The notes beneath the pieces were generated by a model. It was not told the origin of the DNA and searched no databases. It saw only the letters and a list, made by a program, of their open reading frames with translations. Source: Bdellovibrionales bacterium (GTDB lineage: Bacteria; Bdellovibrionota; Bdellovibrionia; Bdellovibrionales; UBA1609). Taken from it: a DNA stretch of 64,000 bases. Position 1 is the stretch's first letter, and each line of letters begins with the position of its first letter. Where the stretch lies: the NCBI GenBank assembly GCA_016714165.1, contig JADJNU010000002.1:1089187-1153186 (forward strand), written 5' to 3'. The position numbers were made by a program, and so were the translations under genes. Shown in pieces: positions 34,541-42,972 of this stretch.

Positions 34541-35898
34541 TTAACAATATCTTCAAACTCTTTCTGGATGGTCTCCAAATGCGGCTGTGAACTTGCTTCA
34601 AACCGAAGGACAAGAACGGGTTGGGTGTTTGATGCCCTTGCCAATGCCCAACCAAATGGATAGCTGACCCGAATTCCGTCGATGAGGTTGACTGAGACAT
34701 CTTTTCTGGGGACGGCAAAACTTTGTTTCAATTTTTCTACGATCAAATGCTTCTTTTCCTCTGTTGTATCAATGCGAATTTCGGGAGTATTAAAGGCCAG
34801 GGGAAAATCTGCCAAGAGCTCATCAATATTTTTTCCGGTTTCACCGAGTATTTCCAGAATGCGTAGTCCGGCGTAGAGAGCGTCGTCAAACCCATAATTT
34901 CGATCCGCAAAAAAGATGTGGCCGCTCAATTCTCCACCGAACGGGGCTCCTTCCACTTTGATTTTTTCCTTAATGAGTGAATGGCCAGTTTTCCACATAA
35001 TGGGGTGGCCACCATGTTTAGAAATATCGGTAAAGAGACGGTCTGAGCATTTCACATCACCAATTATTTTTAAACCCGGCTTTTTTGACAAAATAGACCT
35101 ACTAATCAGAACCATCAGTTCATCGCCGTAATACATGCGTCCATTATGTCCGACAACTCCAATCCGGTCGGCATCGCCATCGAACCCTATTCCTAGAACG
35201 GCCTGGCTTTTCTTAACAGCCTGAACAAGATCTAAAAGATTTTCTTCGACGGTTGGATCAGGATGGTGATTAGGAAAGGTACCGTCTGGCGTTTCAAACA
35301 ATATTTGAGGGCGCAATCCCACGGCTTCGTACAAACGTCGTAAAACAGTGCCAGCGGCCCCATTTCCGCAGTCGACAACAAAAGGAATGTTTTTTAACTG
35401 GCCAAATTCCTTCTTATATCTCTCGATATATTCGGGAATAATGTCATATTGTCTCTCAGATCCATCACCTGTAACAAAATCAGCCTTCTTAATGATTTCT
35501 TCAAGCTTCTTAATTTTGTCACCAAAGATCGTAGACTTTCCAATTGAAATCTTGAAGCCATTGTACTCGGGAGGATTATGACTGCCAGTAACCATAATCG
35601 CACCATTTACTCCAGGCACGTTAAAGGTCGAAAAATAAGTGATGGGACTCGTCACAGACCCCAATAATAAAACTTCTGCGCCACTCTCTGCCATCCCTCT
35701 GGAAAGTTCGCGGACCAATTCTGGACTGCTCAGCCGAGCATCTTGGCCAATACAGATCTTGGCTCGTTTAACGCCACATTCCTTGATTAGATAACTGACG
35801 TAGGCTCGGCCGAGGGCACGCGCAAACTGGCTATCGTAGTCTTTTCCTACAACTCCACGTATATCATACTCACGAAAAATCACAGAATTCATTAGCAT
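34528..35898 (-). CDS. manB: Phosphomannomutase/phosphoglucomutase (alpha-D-phosphohexomutase)
   Basis: Interconverts mannose or glucose 6- and 1-phosphates for sugar-nucleotide and envelope polysaccharide synthesis. The phosphoserine loop VTGSHNPPEYNG has its Ser at residue 106; the metal loop GFDGDADRIG, the sugar loop GGELSGHIFF and the C-terminal phosphate-binding domain (RFEASSQPH) are present. 456 residues is the usual size. AAGGAG lies seven bases before the ATG at 35898. PMM or PGM preference cannot be told from sequence; a dual enzyme of the AlgC type is likely. Confidence 0.92.
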   Translation of the reverse strand: MLMNSVIFREYDIRGVVGKDYDSQFARALGRAYVSYLIKECGVKRAKICIGQDARLSSPELVRELSRGMAESGAEVLLLGSVTSPITYFSTFNVPGVNGAIMVTGSHNPPEYNGFKISIGKSTIFGDKIKKLEEIIKKADFVTGDGSERQYDIIPEYIERYKKEFGQLKNIPFVVDCGNGAAGTVLRRLYEAVGLRPQILFETPDGTFPNHHPDPTVEENLLDLVQAVKKSQAVLGIGFDGDADRIGVVGHNGRMYYGDELMVLISRSILSKKPGLKIIGDVKCSDRLFTDISKHGGHPIMWKTGHSLIKEKIKVEGAPFGGELSGHIFFADRNYGFDDALYAGLRILEILGETGKNIDELLADFPLAFNTPEIRIDTTEEKKHLIVEKLKQSFAVPRKDVSVNLIDGIRVSYPFGWALARASNTQPVLVLRFEASSQPHLETIQKEFEDIVNPLL

Positions 35899-35909
35899 GG
35901 TAGGACTCC

Positions 35910-36899
35910 TTAAATAATGAGAGATGGTCTATCAGCCGCTTGCTTGGCTAACATGATGGCCCACTGGATGGCCTCTCTCATAGAGTTGGGGTTTGCCTTA
36001 TTTTTTCCAAATATATTCTTTGCCGTTCCATGGTCCACGCTCGTTCTAACAAACGGAAGTCCCATAGTGATATGTACGCCGGATTTTTGCCCGTGGACCA
36101 TTTTAAATGGGATCAGTCCCTGATCGTGATAGGGACACACGAAAACACTGTACTTGCGCCAGTTTTCCTCAAAAAAGGCAGCATCTGGAACGAGAGGGCC
36201 TTCAATAGGAATTTTATGGCGGCGAGCATCCTTGATGGCCGATTGAAAAAAGAAATCTTCTTCGTTACCAATAATTCCACCTTCGCCGGCATGAGGGTTG
36301 AGGCCAACAAGTCCTAAAGGCCTTTCCCTTTTAGAACCGCTGATGAGTTTGCGAAGGCGATTGGCGGCAGAGATTGCCTGACTGAGTAGCTCATTGTTCA
36401 ATTGGTCAGGAACTTCCTTGAGGGGAATATGGCCGGTGACAAGCAGAACATTGAATCGCTTTCCAACAAATGCCATAAAAAGGTGTTTGGCATCGGAAAC
36501 CTTTCTCAGAATTTCGGTGTGTCCAATGAGATCATATCCAGCATTCACAATCTCCACTTTTGAAAGTGGAGCAGTGGCTATAGCGTCAACATGACCAAAC
36601 AAACTTCCTTTCGCAGAGAGCTCGACCCAGGCAGGAGGGCGGAGGTTGGAACAAATATCCACAATATCTTTGTGACTTCCCGGTGCCACGCGAAGGGCCT
36701 CTGGCCATGTGGCCACTCGAATTCTTGAAAATTGAGAATCAATGAGTCTTAGATGTTTGGTTGGACAACGAGGAGAGCGCCAAAAAATAAAGTGAATACC
36801 TTTTTGAGGTTTCAGTTTTGTGAGGGCCTTGGCAGTGATTTCAGTTCCAATACCGTCGCTGTCCCCAGTCGTTATAACAATCTTGATGGGTCGATTCAC
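35910..36899 (-). CDS. pdxA: 4-hydroxythreonine-4-phosphate dehydrogenase PdxA
   Basis: An NAD-dependent enzyme of DXP-dependent vitamin B6 synthesis. ITTGDSDGIGTEI at the N-terminus, VGLNPHAGEGGIIGNEE, YHDQGLIPFKMVHG and the C-terminal TSVDHGTAKNIFGKNKANP are family motifs, including the metal-binding His residues. 329 residues. The start overlaps the preceding parvulin stop by four bases. Linkage of pdxA to surA-like genes is common. Confidence 0.94.
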   Translation of the reverse strand: MNRPIKIVITTGDSDGIGTEITAKALTKLKPQKGIHFIFWRSPRCPTKHLRLIDSQFSRIRVATWPEALRVAPGSHKDIVDICSNLRPPAWVELSAKGSLFGHVDAIATAPLSKVEIVNAGYDLIGHTEILRKVSDAKHLFMAFVGKRFNVLLVTGHIPLKEVPDQLNNELLSQAISAANRLRKLISGSKRERPLGLVGLNPHAGEGGIIGNEEDFFFQSAIKDARRHKIPIEGPLVPDAAFFEENWRKYSVFVCPYHDQGLIPFKMVHGQKSGVHITMGLPFVRTSVDHGTAKNIFGKNKANPNSMREAIQWAIMLAKQAADRPSLII

Positions 36900-37858
36900 G
36901 AAGGGTTAACCCGAATGAAGGCATCTTTGCGTTTTGCATCTAGCCATTGCCTAAGTCCACTTTTAAAGGCTTGCGTAAATAAAATTCCCCGAATCTCGTC
37001 CTTCTTTGCCTCGAATTTCGGGTTGGTGACCACAGTTTTTTTCGTCACTTGAACAATATGATATCCAACCTTTGTTTTAATGATTCCAGTAATATCGTTA
37101 ACTGCAAGTCCCTTCACTGCGGCTTCAATTTCAGGCAACATCTCGCCCGCCTTGAAAGTACCTAGGAAGCCTCCCTGGGTAAAATTTGGATCTTCGCTGA
37201 ATTGACCGGCAAGTTTATCAAATGAGACAGTGCCAGACTTCAGTTTATCAATGATCATCTGGGCATTGTCTCTGGCTACTTTCTCTCCCTTTTTTGTAAG
37301 AAATAGAATGTGTGATAAGGTGTATCCATATACATTGGCATTTTTATCGCCCATATGATTCACATAATATGAAATAATGTCATCTTCAGAAATCTTAATT
37401 TTTGAGCTGACTTCCTTTTCAATGAGCGACTGACGTTCCAGCGTTGTTTGAATAAATTCCTGATAGTCAGAAAAGTTAACTCCCTTCTCTGTGAGAGCGA
37501 CCTTTAAATTCTCTCGTGATATTCCATTTCGGCGTGAAATAGAACGGATCTCCTGCTCAACCTTCTCAATTGGAACTTCAAGACCCTGACTCTTAACTTC
37601 CGAATCTAGAAGTCGTTCATCTATGAGGTGGTTGATCAGAGCCTTGCGATCAGAAAGTAGCGCCGCCTTGTCGCTAATTCTCAGTACAGCGTCGTCTATG
37701 AGACCCCCGGTATTTAATTTATTCCTGTAAGAATCAAGATCCGTTTGGATAATTATCTCATCATTTACGACAGCCAAAATCCTTTCAATTACCCGGGCGT
37801 TCGCTAAATACAAATTGGCCCCGAAAATAAAAGCTGTGACTGCAATCACTCTTCCCAT
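36896..37858 (-). CDS. SurA-like periplasmic peptidyl-prolyl isomerase (parvulin 1)
   Basis: Signal peptide at residues 1-21 (ending ...YLANA), then a SurA-type N-terminal chaperone domain (RILAVVNDEIIIQTDLDSY) and one parvulin domain (YTLSHILFLTKKGEKVA ... GGFLGTFKAGEMLPEIE ... KTKVGYHIVQV). SurA of E. coli has two parvulin domains; here there is one. Likely folds outer-membrane proteins. It is the nearest SurA candidate of the three tandem parvulins and is coupled to pdxA, as surA is in E. coli. Confidence 0.88.
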   Translation of the reverse strand: MGRVIAVTAFIFGANLYLANARVIERILAVVNDEIIIQTDLDSYRNKLNTGGLIDDAVLRISDKAALLSDRKALINHLIDERLLDSEVKSQGLEVPIEKVEQEIRSISRRNGISRENLKVALTEKGVNFSDYQEFIQTTLERQSLIEKEVSSKIKISEDDIISYYVNHMGDKNANVYGYTLSHILFLTKKGEKVARDNAQMIIDKLKSGTVSFDKLAGQFSEDPNFTQGGFLGTFKAGEMLPEIEAAVKGLAVNDITGIIKTKVGYHIVQVTKKTVVTNPKFEAKKDEIRGILFTQAFKSGLRQWLDAKRKDAFIRVNPS

Positions 37859-37860
37859 TT

Positions 37861-38853
37861 TTATTCATCCTTCGTTTCAACTGATAGGGCTCTTATCAAC
37901 TCTTGATCCTTAAAAACGCGGGAGGATCTCAACCTCTCTTCTAGCCAGGCCGAGTAAACTTGCTGTTCAGCCTTTTCGGCAAGGCGCCGTTTTATTCTAT
38001 CCTCGGTCGCCTTTAAGCTTTCTAATGCTGCTCGTCTTTTATCAACAACCTCAAAAATATGGTAGCCATAAGGGCTTTTTACGACCTCACTTTTTTGACC
38101 CACGCGCATTGAGAACGCCGCGTCAAAAATATCAAGGGTTCCCTTTGCAATCCACCCGATGTCTCCACCGTTTTCGGCCTCCGGGGCAATTGAAAAACTT
38201 ATCGCGAGGTCTTTGATGGAACGACCCCGGCGAACCTCATCATAGATACGTTTGGCATTGCTTTCAGAGTCAAGCACAATTTGGCGCAAATGAACTCGTT
38301 CCTGGCTCTGGAATTCGTCTTTATGAGTGTCGTAAAAACTCTTTATTTCGGCCTCTGTGGGAGGAGACATACCCTTCTTGATTTCACTCAGTACTTTTTT
38401 TTGTAGGAGGCTGAACTTAATTTTTTCTTGCCAATAATCGAAGGTGGTACCTTCATTGCTGAGAGATCTTCGAAAGGCGAGATCATCTGGGTACTGACCG
38501 CGGATAAATTTAACTTCGGATTCAAGTTCTTCAGTATTGACATATATTTTGTTTTTTGTTGCCCAATCTCTGGTTAATGTCTCGATTATGAAATCATTTA
38601 CGACTTGATCTTTAGCATGCTGCAAGACTCGTACTTCCTTGACTCTAATTGCATCGAAATCCCTTAATCGCAAAGCCAGACGTTCTGCGAACTCCTTGGT
38701 GGAAAGAGATTGTTCATTGACTCTAACTATAGGTCTGTCCGTGATTTCAGATTTTCTATTGAAACATCCACTAAGGAAGATCGCAATCGCAAAAAAACCT
38801 GCTGCTTTCATCGTTGGATGGAGGATCCTAATTACCCGAACACATTGAATCAT
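37861..38853 (-). CDS. Peptidyl-prolyl isomerase lipoprotein (parvulin 2)
   Basis: A lipoprotein: hydrophobic segment ending in FLSGC (cysteine at residue 30 from the first ATG). After a helical chaperone-like region the parvulin domain is seen: RVHLRQIVLDSESNAKRIYDE, GGDIGWIAKGTLDIFDAAF and KSPYGYHIFEVVDKR. The ATG at 38853 overlaps the stop of the upstream parvulin gene (ATGA); an internal ATG at 38811 would give a shorter, more typical lipoprotein signal. Membrane-anchored foldase of the PrsA type by analogy. Confidence 0.87.
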   Translation of the reverse strand: MIQCVRVIRILHPTMKAAGFFAIAIFLSGCFNRKSEITDRPIVRVNEQSLSTKEFAERLALRLRDFDAIRVKEVRVLQHAKDQVVNDFIIETLTRDWATKNKIYVNTEELESEVKFIRGQYPDDLAFRRSLSNEGTTFDYWQEKIKFSLLQKKVLSEIKKGMSPPTEAEIKSFYDTHKDEFQSQERVHLRQIVLDSESNAKRIYDEVRRGRSIKDLAISFSIAPEAENGGDIGWIAKGTLDIFDAAFSMRVGQKSEVVKSPYGYHIFEVVDKRRAALESLKATEDRIKRRLAEKAEQQVYSAWLEERLRSSRVFKDQELIRALSVETKDE

Positions 38854-39668
38854 TTCAAGTTTTTAACTAGTTTCGGATTTGATTCGATTTTATATTTCTT
38901 TTTGATATTTGCAAAGTACTCGTCAAAAATGGCCTTTCTCTTCTCATCAAATGTGGCGGCTCGAAGGTGCTGCTTGTTGGCATTTTGAAAACGCCCACGT
39001 TCGTTGAGTTTTAAAATATGAAAACCGTACCGTGTTTCCACCAAACCTTTTATTTCTCCCGGGGTCATCTTCACAACTGTATCATAAATTGGAGGAAGTA
39101 GAGTGACCTTAGATTGAAAGCCAATATCACCGCCATTTTCCTTACTTATCGAGTCGTCAGAATAGAGTTTAACAAGTTCTTCAAATGGGCGCTTGCTTGC
39201 TTTCACTTCACGGAGAATCTCTTTTCCGTGTTTCCGGGCCTCTTCCTTTTCCTTTTCTGTGGCGGTGGGCTTAAATTCAATGAGAATATGGCTAATTCTG
39301 AAATCAGGATTTTTCTTGTACTGAGCTTTCATTTCATCTTCGGTAACTTTGATGGCTTTGACCTTATCACCGATGGCCTTTTCAATGAGAACTTTGTAAA
39401 GTTCCTGGTTGATTCGCTCCAACACAATTGGATCGTTGCGAAGCCCCTTCGATTCGGCCTCCTGTACTCCGATTTCGTAACGAATGAGGTCCTCTAAAAA
39501 CAACTCTGGCGGAGGCGGATTAATAGTCTGTTTTTTAATCTCATCATACTTGGCGTTGAAGTCTTGAGTGGTGATGGTTTTCTTGCCGACTTTGGCCACG
39601 ACATCAGCGCTTGCCTTGAATCCCAAACAAAATAAAACAAGGGACAAAACAAACCGCTTTCGAAGCAT
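38850..39668 (-). CDS. Periplasmic peptidyl-prolyl isomerase (parvulin 3)
   Basis: 272 residues with a signal peptide (MLRKRFVLSLVLFCLGFKASA) and a parvulin domain (FRISHILIEFKPTATEKEKE, GGDIGFQSKVTLLPPIYDTV, ETRYGFHILKLNERG). It starts the run of three parvulin genes and ends in the four-base overlap with the next. Confidence 0.88.
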   Translation of the reverse strand: MLRKRFVLSLVLFCLGFKASADVVAKVGKKTITTQDFNAKYDEIKKQTINPPPPELFLEDLIRYEIGVQEAESKGLRNDPIVLERINQELYKVLIEKAIGDKVKAIKVTEDEMKAQYKKNPDFRISHILIEFKPTATEKEKEEARKHGKEILREVKASKRPFEELVKLYSDDSISKENGGDIGFQSKVTLLPPIYDTVVKMTPGEIKGLVETRYGFHILKLNERGRFQNANKQHLRAATFDEKRKAIFDEYFANIKKKYKIESNPKLVKNLK

Positions 39669-39719
39669 AGACCAACCTCTTTCAACTTAGTTTCCCAGGT
39701 AAAAACGCTAGCACTCGTC

Positions 39720-40370
39720 CTATGGCACCGCAATGAATTTAAGAGCTTGCTGTTTTGCATTATCAAGGGATAGAGAAAGCCGCTCTGCCAATTCAGAGGA
39801 CCGAGGGTCTGCTCGTTTGCTCACTGGCCCAAGGGGCTCACCAAATATGATGGTGATTCGCGAAAATGGACAGGGCAAAATCGCTTTATTCCAAGATTTT
39901 TTGAAAACAAAAACACTTGTGCAGAAGACTCCAACTGGAAAAATGGGTGCATCAAGAAGTCTTGAAATCTCAAAAACACCGCTCTTGACCTGGTGCAATG
40001 GGCCTTTGGGGCCATCAACGGCCATTGAAATGGGTCTTCCTGTTTTTCCCAACCGCAAGAGTCCCTTCAGGGCGACAATACCGCCTCGGGTGGAAGATCC
40101 CCTGGAGGTGACACCACCAAGACGGCGAATAACATAATCAATTATTTGTCCATCGGAACTTGTCGAGGTCATCGTTGCCAAATGGAGGCGGCTAACCAGA
40201 TGCAACACGGCCAATTCGTCTCCGTGCCAATGGGCAAGCAGAGTTGGCAACCCAGCCTCTCTTCGGCCTACAAAGAGAGGATCTTCTATAACACGAACCC
40301 TCCATGTCACTGACAGAAGGCGGTAAAGGATCGAGGCCAGGCGGGAAAGGAGAACTGTTCTAAACACCAA
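39720..40370 (-). CDS. Lysophospholipid acyltransferase-like protein (DUF374 family)
   Basis: DUF374 proteins are related to LpxL/PlsC acyltransferases of lipid A and phospholipid synthesis. Here LLAHWHGDELAVL provides the His-x4-Asp-like site and ISMAVDGPKGPLHQVKSG is the family hallmark; the fold continues to ITIIFGEPLGPV. 216 residues, N-terminal amphipathic/hydrophobic segment. It follows etfA by 4 bases and probably belongs to the same transcript. Confidence 0.82.
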   Translation of the reverse strand: MVFRTVLLSRLASILYRLLSVTWRVRVIEDPLFVGRREAGLPTLLAHWHGDELAVLHLVSRLHLATMTSTSSDGQIIDYVIRRLGGVTSRGSSTRGGIVALKGLLRLGKTGRPISMAVDGPKGPLHQVKSGVFEISRLLDAPIFPVGVFCTSVFVFKKSWNKAILPCPFSRITIIFGEPLGPVSKRADPRSSELAERLSLSLDNAKQQALKFIAVP

Positions 40371-40374
40371 GGAG

Positions 40375-41337
40375 CTAACTCAGTGTCCGTTTGAATTCTG
40401 CAGTCAGTAAGGGAACGACTTCAAAAAGATCGCCCACAATTCCAAAAGTTGCCTTTTGAAAAATGGGAGCTTCGGGATCCTTGTTGATCGCAACTATCAC
40501 TTTGCTGCTCATGATACCCGCCATGTGTTGGATAGCTCCTGAAATACCCACAGCGATATAGAGGGAAGGATTTACTGTTTTTCCAGTTTGACCCACTTGC
40601 ATCCCGTGAGGTACCCAGCCGGCATCGACCACCGCCCGAGAAGCGCCAACGGAGGCACCTAAGGTATCTGCGAGTGCCTCCAATAAAGAGAAATTTCCGG
40701 GCTCCTTCAGACCTCTTCCTCCAGAGACAATGATGTTGGCTTCAGTAAGGTCGAGTTTTTCTGAAGTTCCCATTACAACCTTTTTAACAAGAGTTTTCAA
40801 GTCAGACGAGGGCACTTTTATGGTTACGATCTCTCCTGTTTTCGTGACATCAGCTGCAAAAATAGGAAGCTGATTTTGCTTCATCAATACGAGTTTTGTC
40901 GTGCAGTTTTTGAAATTAACAGACGCCGAACATTTTCCAGAATAGAGAGGTCTTCGAACATGAAGGCCCCCATCTTTCAGATTCAATTCGGTGCAGTCAG
41001 ACGTATAAGCAGAATCGGTACGAGCAGCAACCCGAGGGAAAAGATCTCGGGCCAACACAGAGGAAGAAGCGAGGACTAGTTCTGGTTTGTGCTCCGAAAT
41101 AATTAGACTCAACAGGTTTGCATATATTTCCGAATTATAAAGTGCCAGATCTTTGCTGTCGCAAACGAGAGCCTTCTGAGCCCCATAGTGAAAGGTCTGA
41201 AATGCCACCGTCGGAGCTTCCGGTCCAAGTACCACAGAGACAACGTGGCGACCAGATTGGCTTGCGGCACCGAGTAGCTCGAGCGCACCCTTTTTTAGCT
41301 GCCCATGTTGGAATTCACAAAAGACGAATACTGACAC
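40375..41337 (-). CDS. etfA: Electron transfer flavoprotein alpha subunit
   Basis: ETF carries electrons from acyl-CoA and related dehydrogenases to the quinone pool. The C-terminal FAD domain shows SGGRGLKEPGNFSLLEALA, VGQTGKTVNP and LYIAVGISGAIQHMAGI followed by INKDPEAPIF, the classical alpha signature. 320 residues. GTG start with GAGGT seven bases upstream. Nine bases after etfB. Confidence 0.95.
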   Translation of the reverse strand: MSVFVFCEFQHGQLKKGALELLGAASQSGRHVVSVVLGPEAPTVAFQTFHYGAQKALVCDSKDLALYNSEIYANLLSLIISEHKPELVLASSSVLARDLFPRVAARTDSAYTSDCTELNLKDGGLHVRRPLYSGKCSASVNFKNCTTKLVLMKQNQLPIFAADVTKTGEIVTIKVPSSDLKTLVKKVVMGTSEKLDLTEANIIVSGGRGLKEPGNFSLLEALADTLGASVGASRAVVDAGWVPHGMQVGQTGKTVNPSLYIAVGISGAIQHMAGIMSSKVIVAINKDPEAPIFQKATFGIVGDLFEVVPLLTAEFKRTLS

Positions 41338-41345
41338 GATTTACC

Positions 41346-42125
41346 TCACAGTACTTTCGATTCATTTTTTAGCAGTTGGACAAGTTCGGCAACCTGCGTG
41401 TTCATGTCTCCCTGCAGGATTTTGGTCGTAGCTTTCTCGGCAGGCAAAAGAAAAGAGCTAAATGAAACCCTTTGGGCCTCTACTTCAAGCTCAAGTTCAC
41501 TCAAACTGATTTCCTTGACAGGTTTCTTCTTGGCTTTAATAATTCCCGGAAGATTGGCGTAGCGAGGAGTATTGAGACCTTTGTTTGCCCCGATCAGACA
41601 CGGTCCCTTAAGTTGAATGACTTCGCGCGTGCCGCCCTCAGTTTCGCGCTCCACAGTGGCGCTAGTTCCCTCGTGTACCAATTTTGAAACGACAGTGGCA
41701 TGAGGTATCGAAAGGGCCTCAGCGATGGCCTGACTGACGAAGGAGTTATTGCTGTCAATGGCAAGCTTTCCAGTAAAAATTAAGTCGAATGGCCCTTCGG
41801 CTGCAATGACCTTGGCCAAGGCCTTGGCTGTCAAATATCCATCGATAAACTCAGGAGCATCAATGAGAATCCCATCGTCTGCACCCATTGCCAGAGCTGT
41901 GCGAATAGCATCCACGACACGCTTTTTGGGGCCTAGGCTCAGCACCGTCACGGAAGACCCCGGCAGGCTCTCCTTTAACTTGAGTGCCTCTTCCAAACCA
42001 AACTCGTCGTATGGATTCAATACCCACTTTATTCCCGTCTCATCGATTCCTGAGGAGTCACTCTTCAGGCGAATTTTTGACTCGGTATCCGGAACCTGCT
42101 TCACGCAGACAAAGATTTTCATCAT
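41346..42125 (-). CDS. etfB: Electron transfer flavoprotein beta subunit
   Basis: The AMP-binding partner of EtfA. KIFVCVKQVPDTESKIRL, NPYDEFGLEEALKLKE and the nucleotide loop GKLAIDSNNSFVSQAIAE are typical, as is the recognition loop region with KGLNTPRYANLPGI. 259 residues. It appears to head the minus-strand chain etfB-etfA-acyltransferase-parvulins-pdxA-manB and is divergent from sdhC. Confidence 0.95.
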   Translation of the reverse strand: MMKIFVCVKQVPDTESKIRLKSDSSGIDETGIKWVLNPYDEFGLEEALKLKESLPGSSVTVLSLGPKKRVVDAIRTALAMGADDGILIDAPEFIDGYLTAKALAKVIAAEGPFDLIFTGKLAIDSNNSFVSQAIAEALSIPHATVVSKLVHEGTSATVERETEGGTREVIQLKGPCLIGANKGLNTPRYANLPGIIKAKKKPVKEISLSELELEVEAQRVSFSSFLLPAEKATTKILQGDMNTQVAELVQLLKNESKVL

Positions 42126-42259
42126 TTCCTCTCGAAAAAAATAAGAATTTATATTTTATTGGCTTTCAAAAGGCAAACGAGAGCTATGTGACTCTCTGCT
42201 TCTTTTTCGCCTGTTGTTGCTCGTGAGCGATAGACAGCTCGCCTTTGGAGAGTTAGTTT

Positions 42260-42970
42260 ATGGAGCGCGAATATGAACTCCTTCGAGGATCTTTTAGAAT
42301 GCTTAAGAAATTTTGTTTTATCAGTTCGAATATTGGGAAGAAATATCTCGTTGCAATAACTGGGATTTGTCTGAGTTTGTTTGTTTTGGCTCACATGCTC
42401 GGTAACTTACTCATTTTGGTCAGTCCTAGGGTTTACAATCTCTATGGGCATGCCATCGTGACAAGCCCCCTTCTTTATCCCGCAGAAATTGGACTCGTGT
42501 TGTGCTTCTTTTTTCACGTTGGTTTGGCGATCAAGCTGACTTTTTCAAACAGGACGACTCGATCCAGCCGTTACGCGATGTCCGCCACGGGTCCAAAGGC
42601 CACGGGCCTAATATCTAGAACCATGTGGGTTCAGGGACTATTGATTCTGGCGTTCATGATTCTGCATTTAATTACGTTCAAATATGGAATTGTCTATGAA
42701 GTCGAATATGGTGGTGTGGTTGCTCGTGATCTACACCGCTTGGTCGTAGAAGTTTTTCGCCAGCCTGGGTACGTGGCTTGGTATGTTGTGTGTTTATTAG
42801 CTCTTGGCCTTCATTTGAGTCACGGTGTTTCCTCCTCCCTACAAACTCTTGGAATACATCATCCGAGATACCAGTCTTTATTGAAGAAAATGGGGATTGT
42901 TTATGGGGTTGTGGTTATGTCTGGCTTTCTCTCTCAACCTCTTTACGTATTTTTTATCTATAGGGGTTAA
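42260..42970 (+). CDS. sdhC: Succinate dehydrogenase cytochrome b558 subunit
   Basis: The membrane anchor of the Bacillus/Wolinella-like complex, with five hydrophobic helices. Candidate haem-ligand His residues lie in VLAHMLGNL, FFFHVGLAI, MILHLITF and LHLSHGVSSSLQTLG. ATG at 42260 has GGAG upstream; a second ATG at 42299 has GAGGA and would remove 13 residues. It is followed by sdhA after 2 bases. No sdhD exists, as expected for a type B anchor. Confidence 0.92.
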   Translation: MEREYELLRGSFRMLKKFCFISSNIGKKYLVAITGICLSLFVLAHMLGNLLILVSPRVYNLYGHAIVTSPLLYPAEIGLVLCFFFHVGLAIKLTFSNRTTRSSRYAMSATGPKATGLISRTMWVQGLLILAFMILHLITFKYGIVYEVEYGGVVARDLHRLVVEVFRQPGYVAWYVVCLLALGLHLSHGVSSSLQTLGIHHPRYQSLLKKMGIVYGVVVMSGFLSQPLYVFFIYRG

Positions 42971-42972
42971 TC

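Noticed and set aside
39114..39497. 127-codon plus-strand frame within the parvulin 3 gene
   Set aside because: Lies wholly antisense to a well-supported parvulin gene; Phe-rich composition typical of a shadow.
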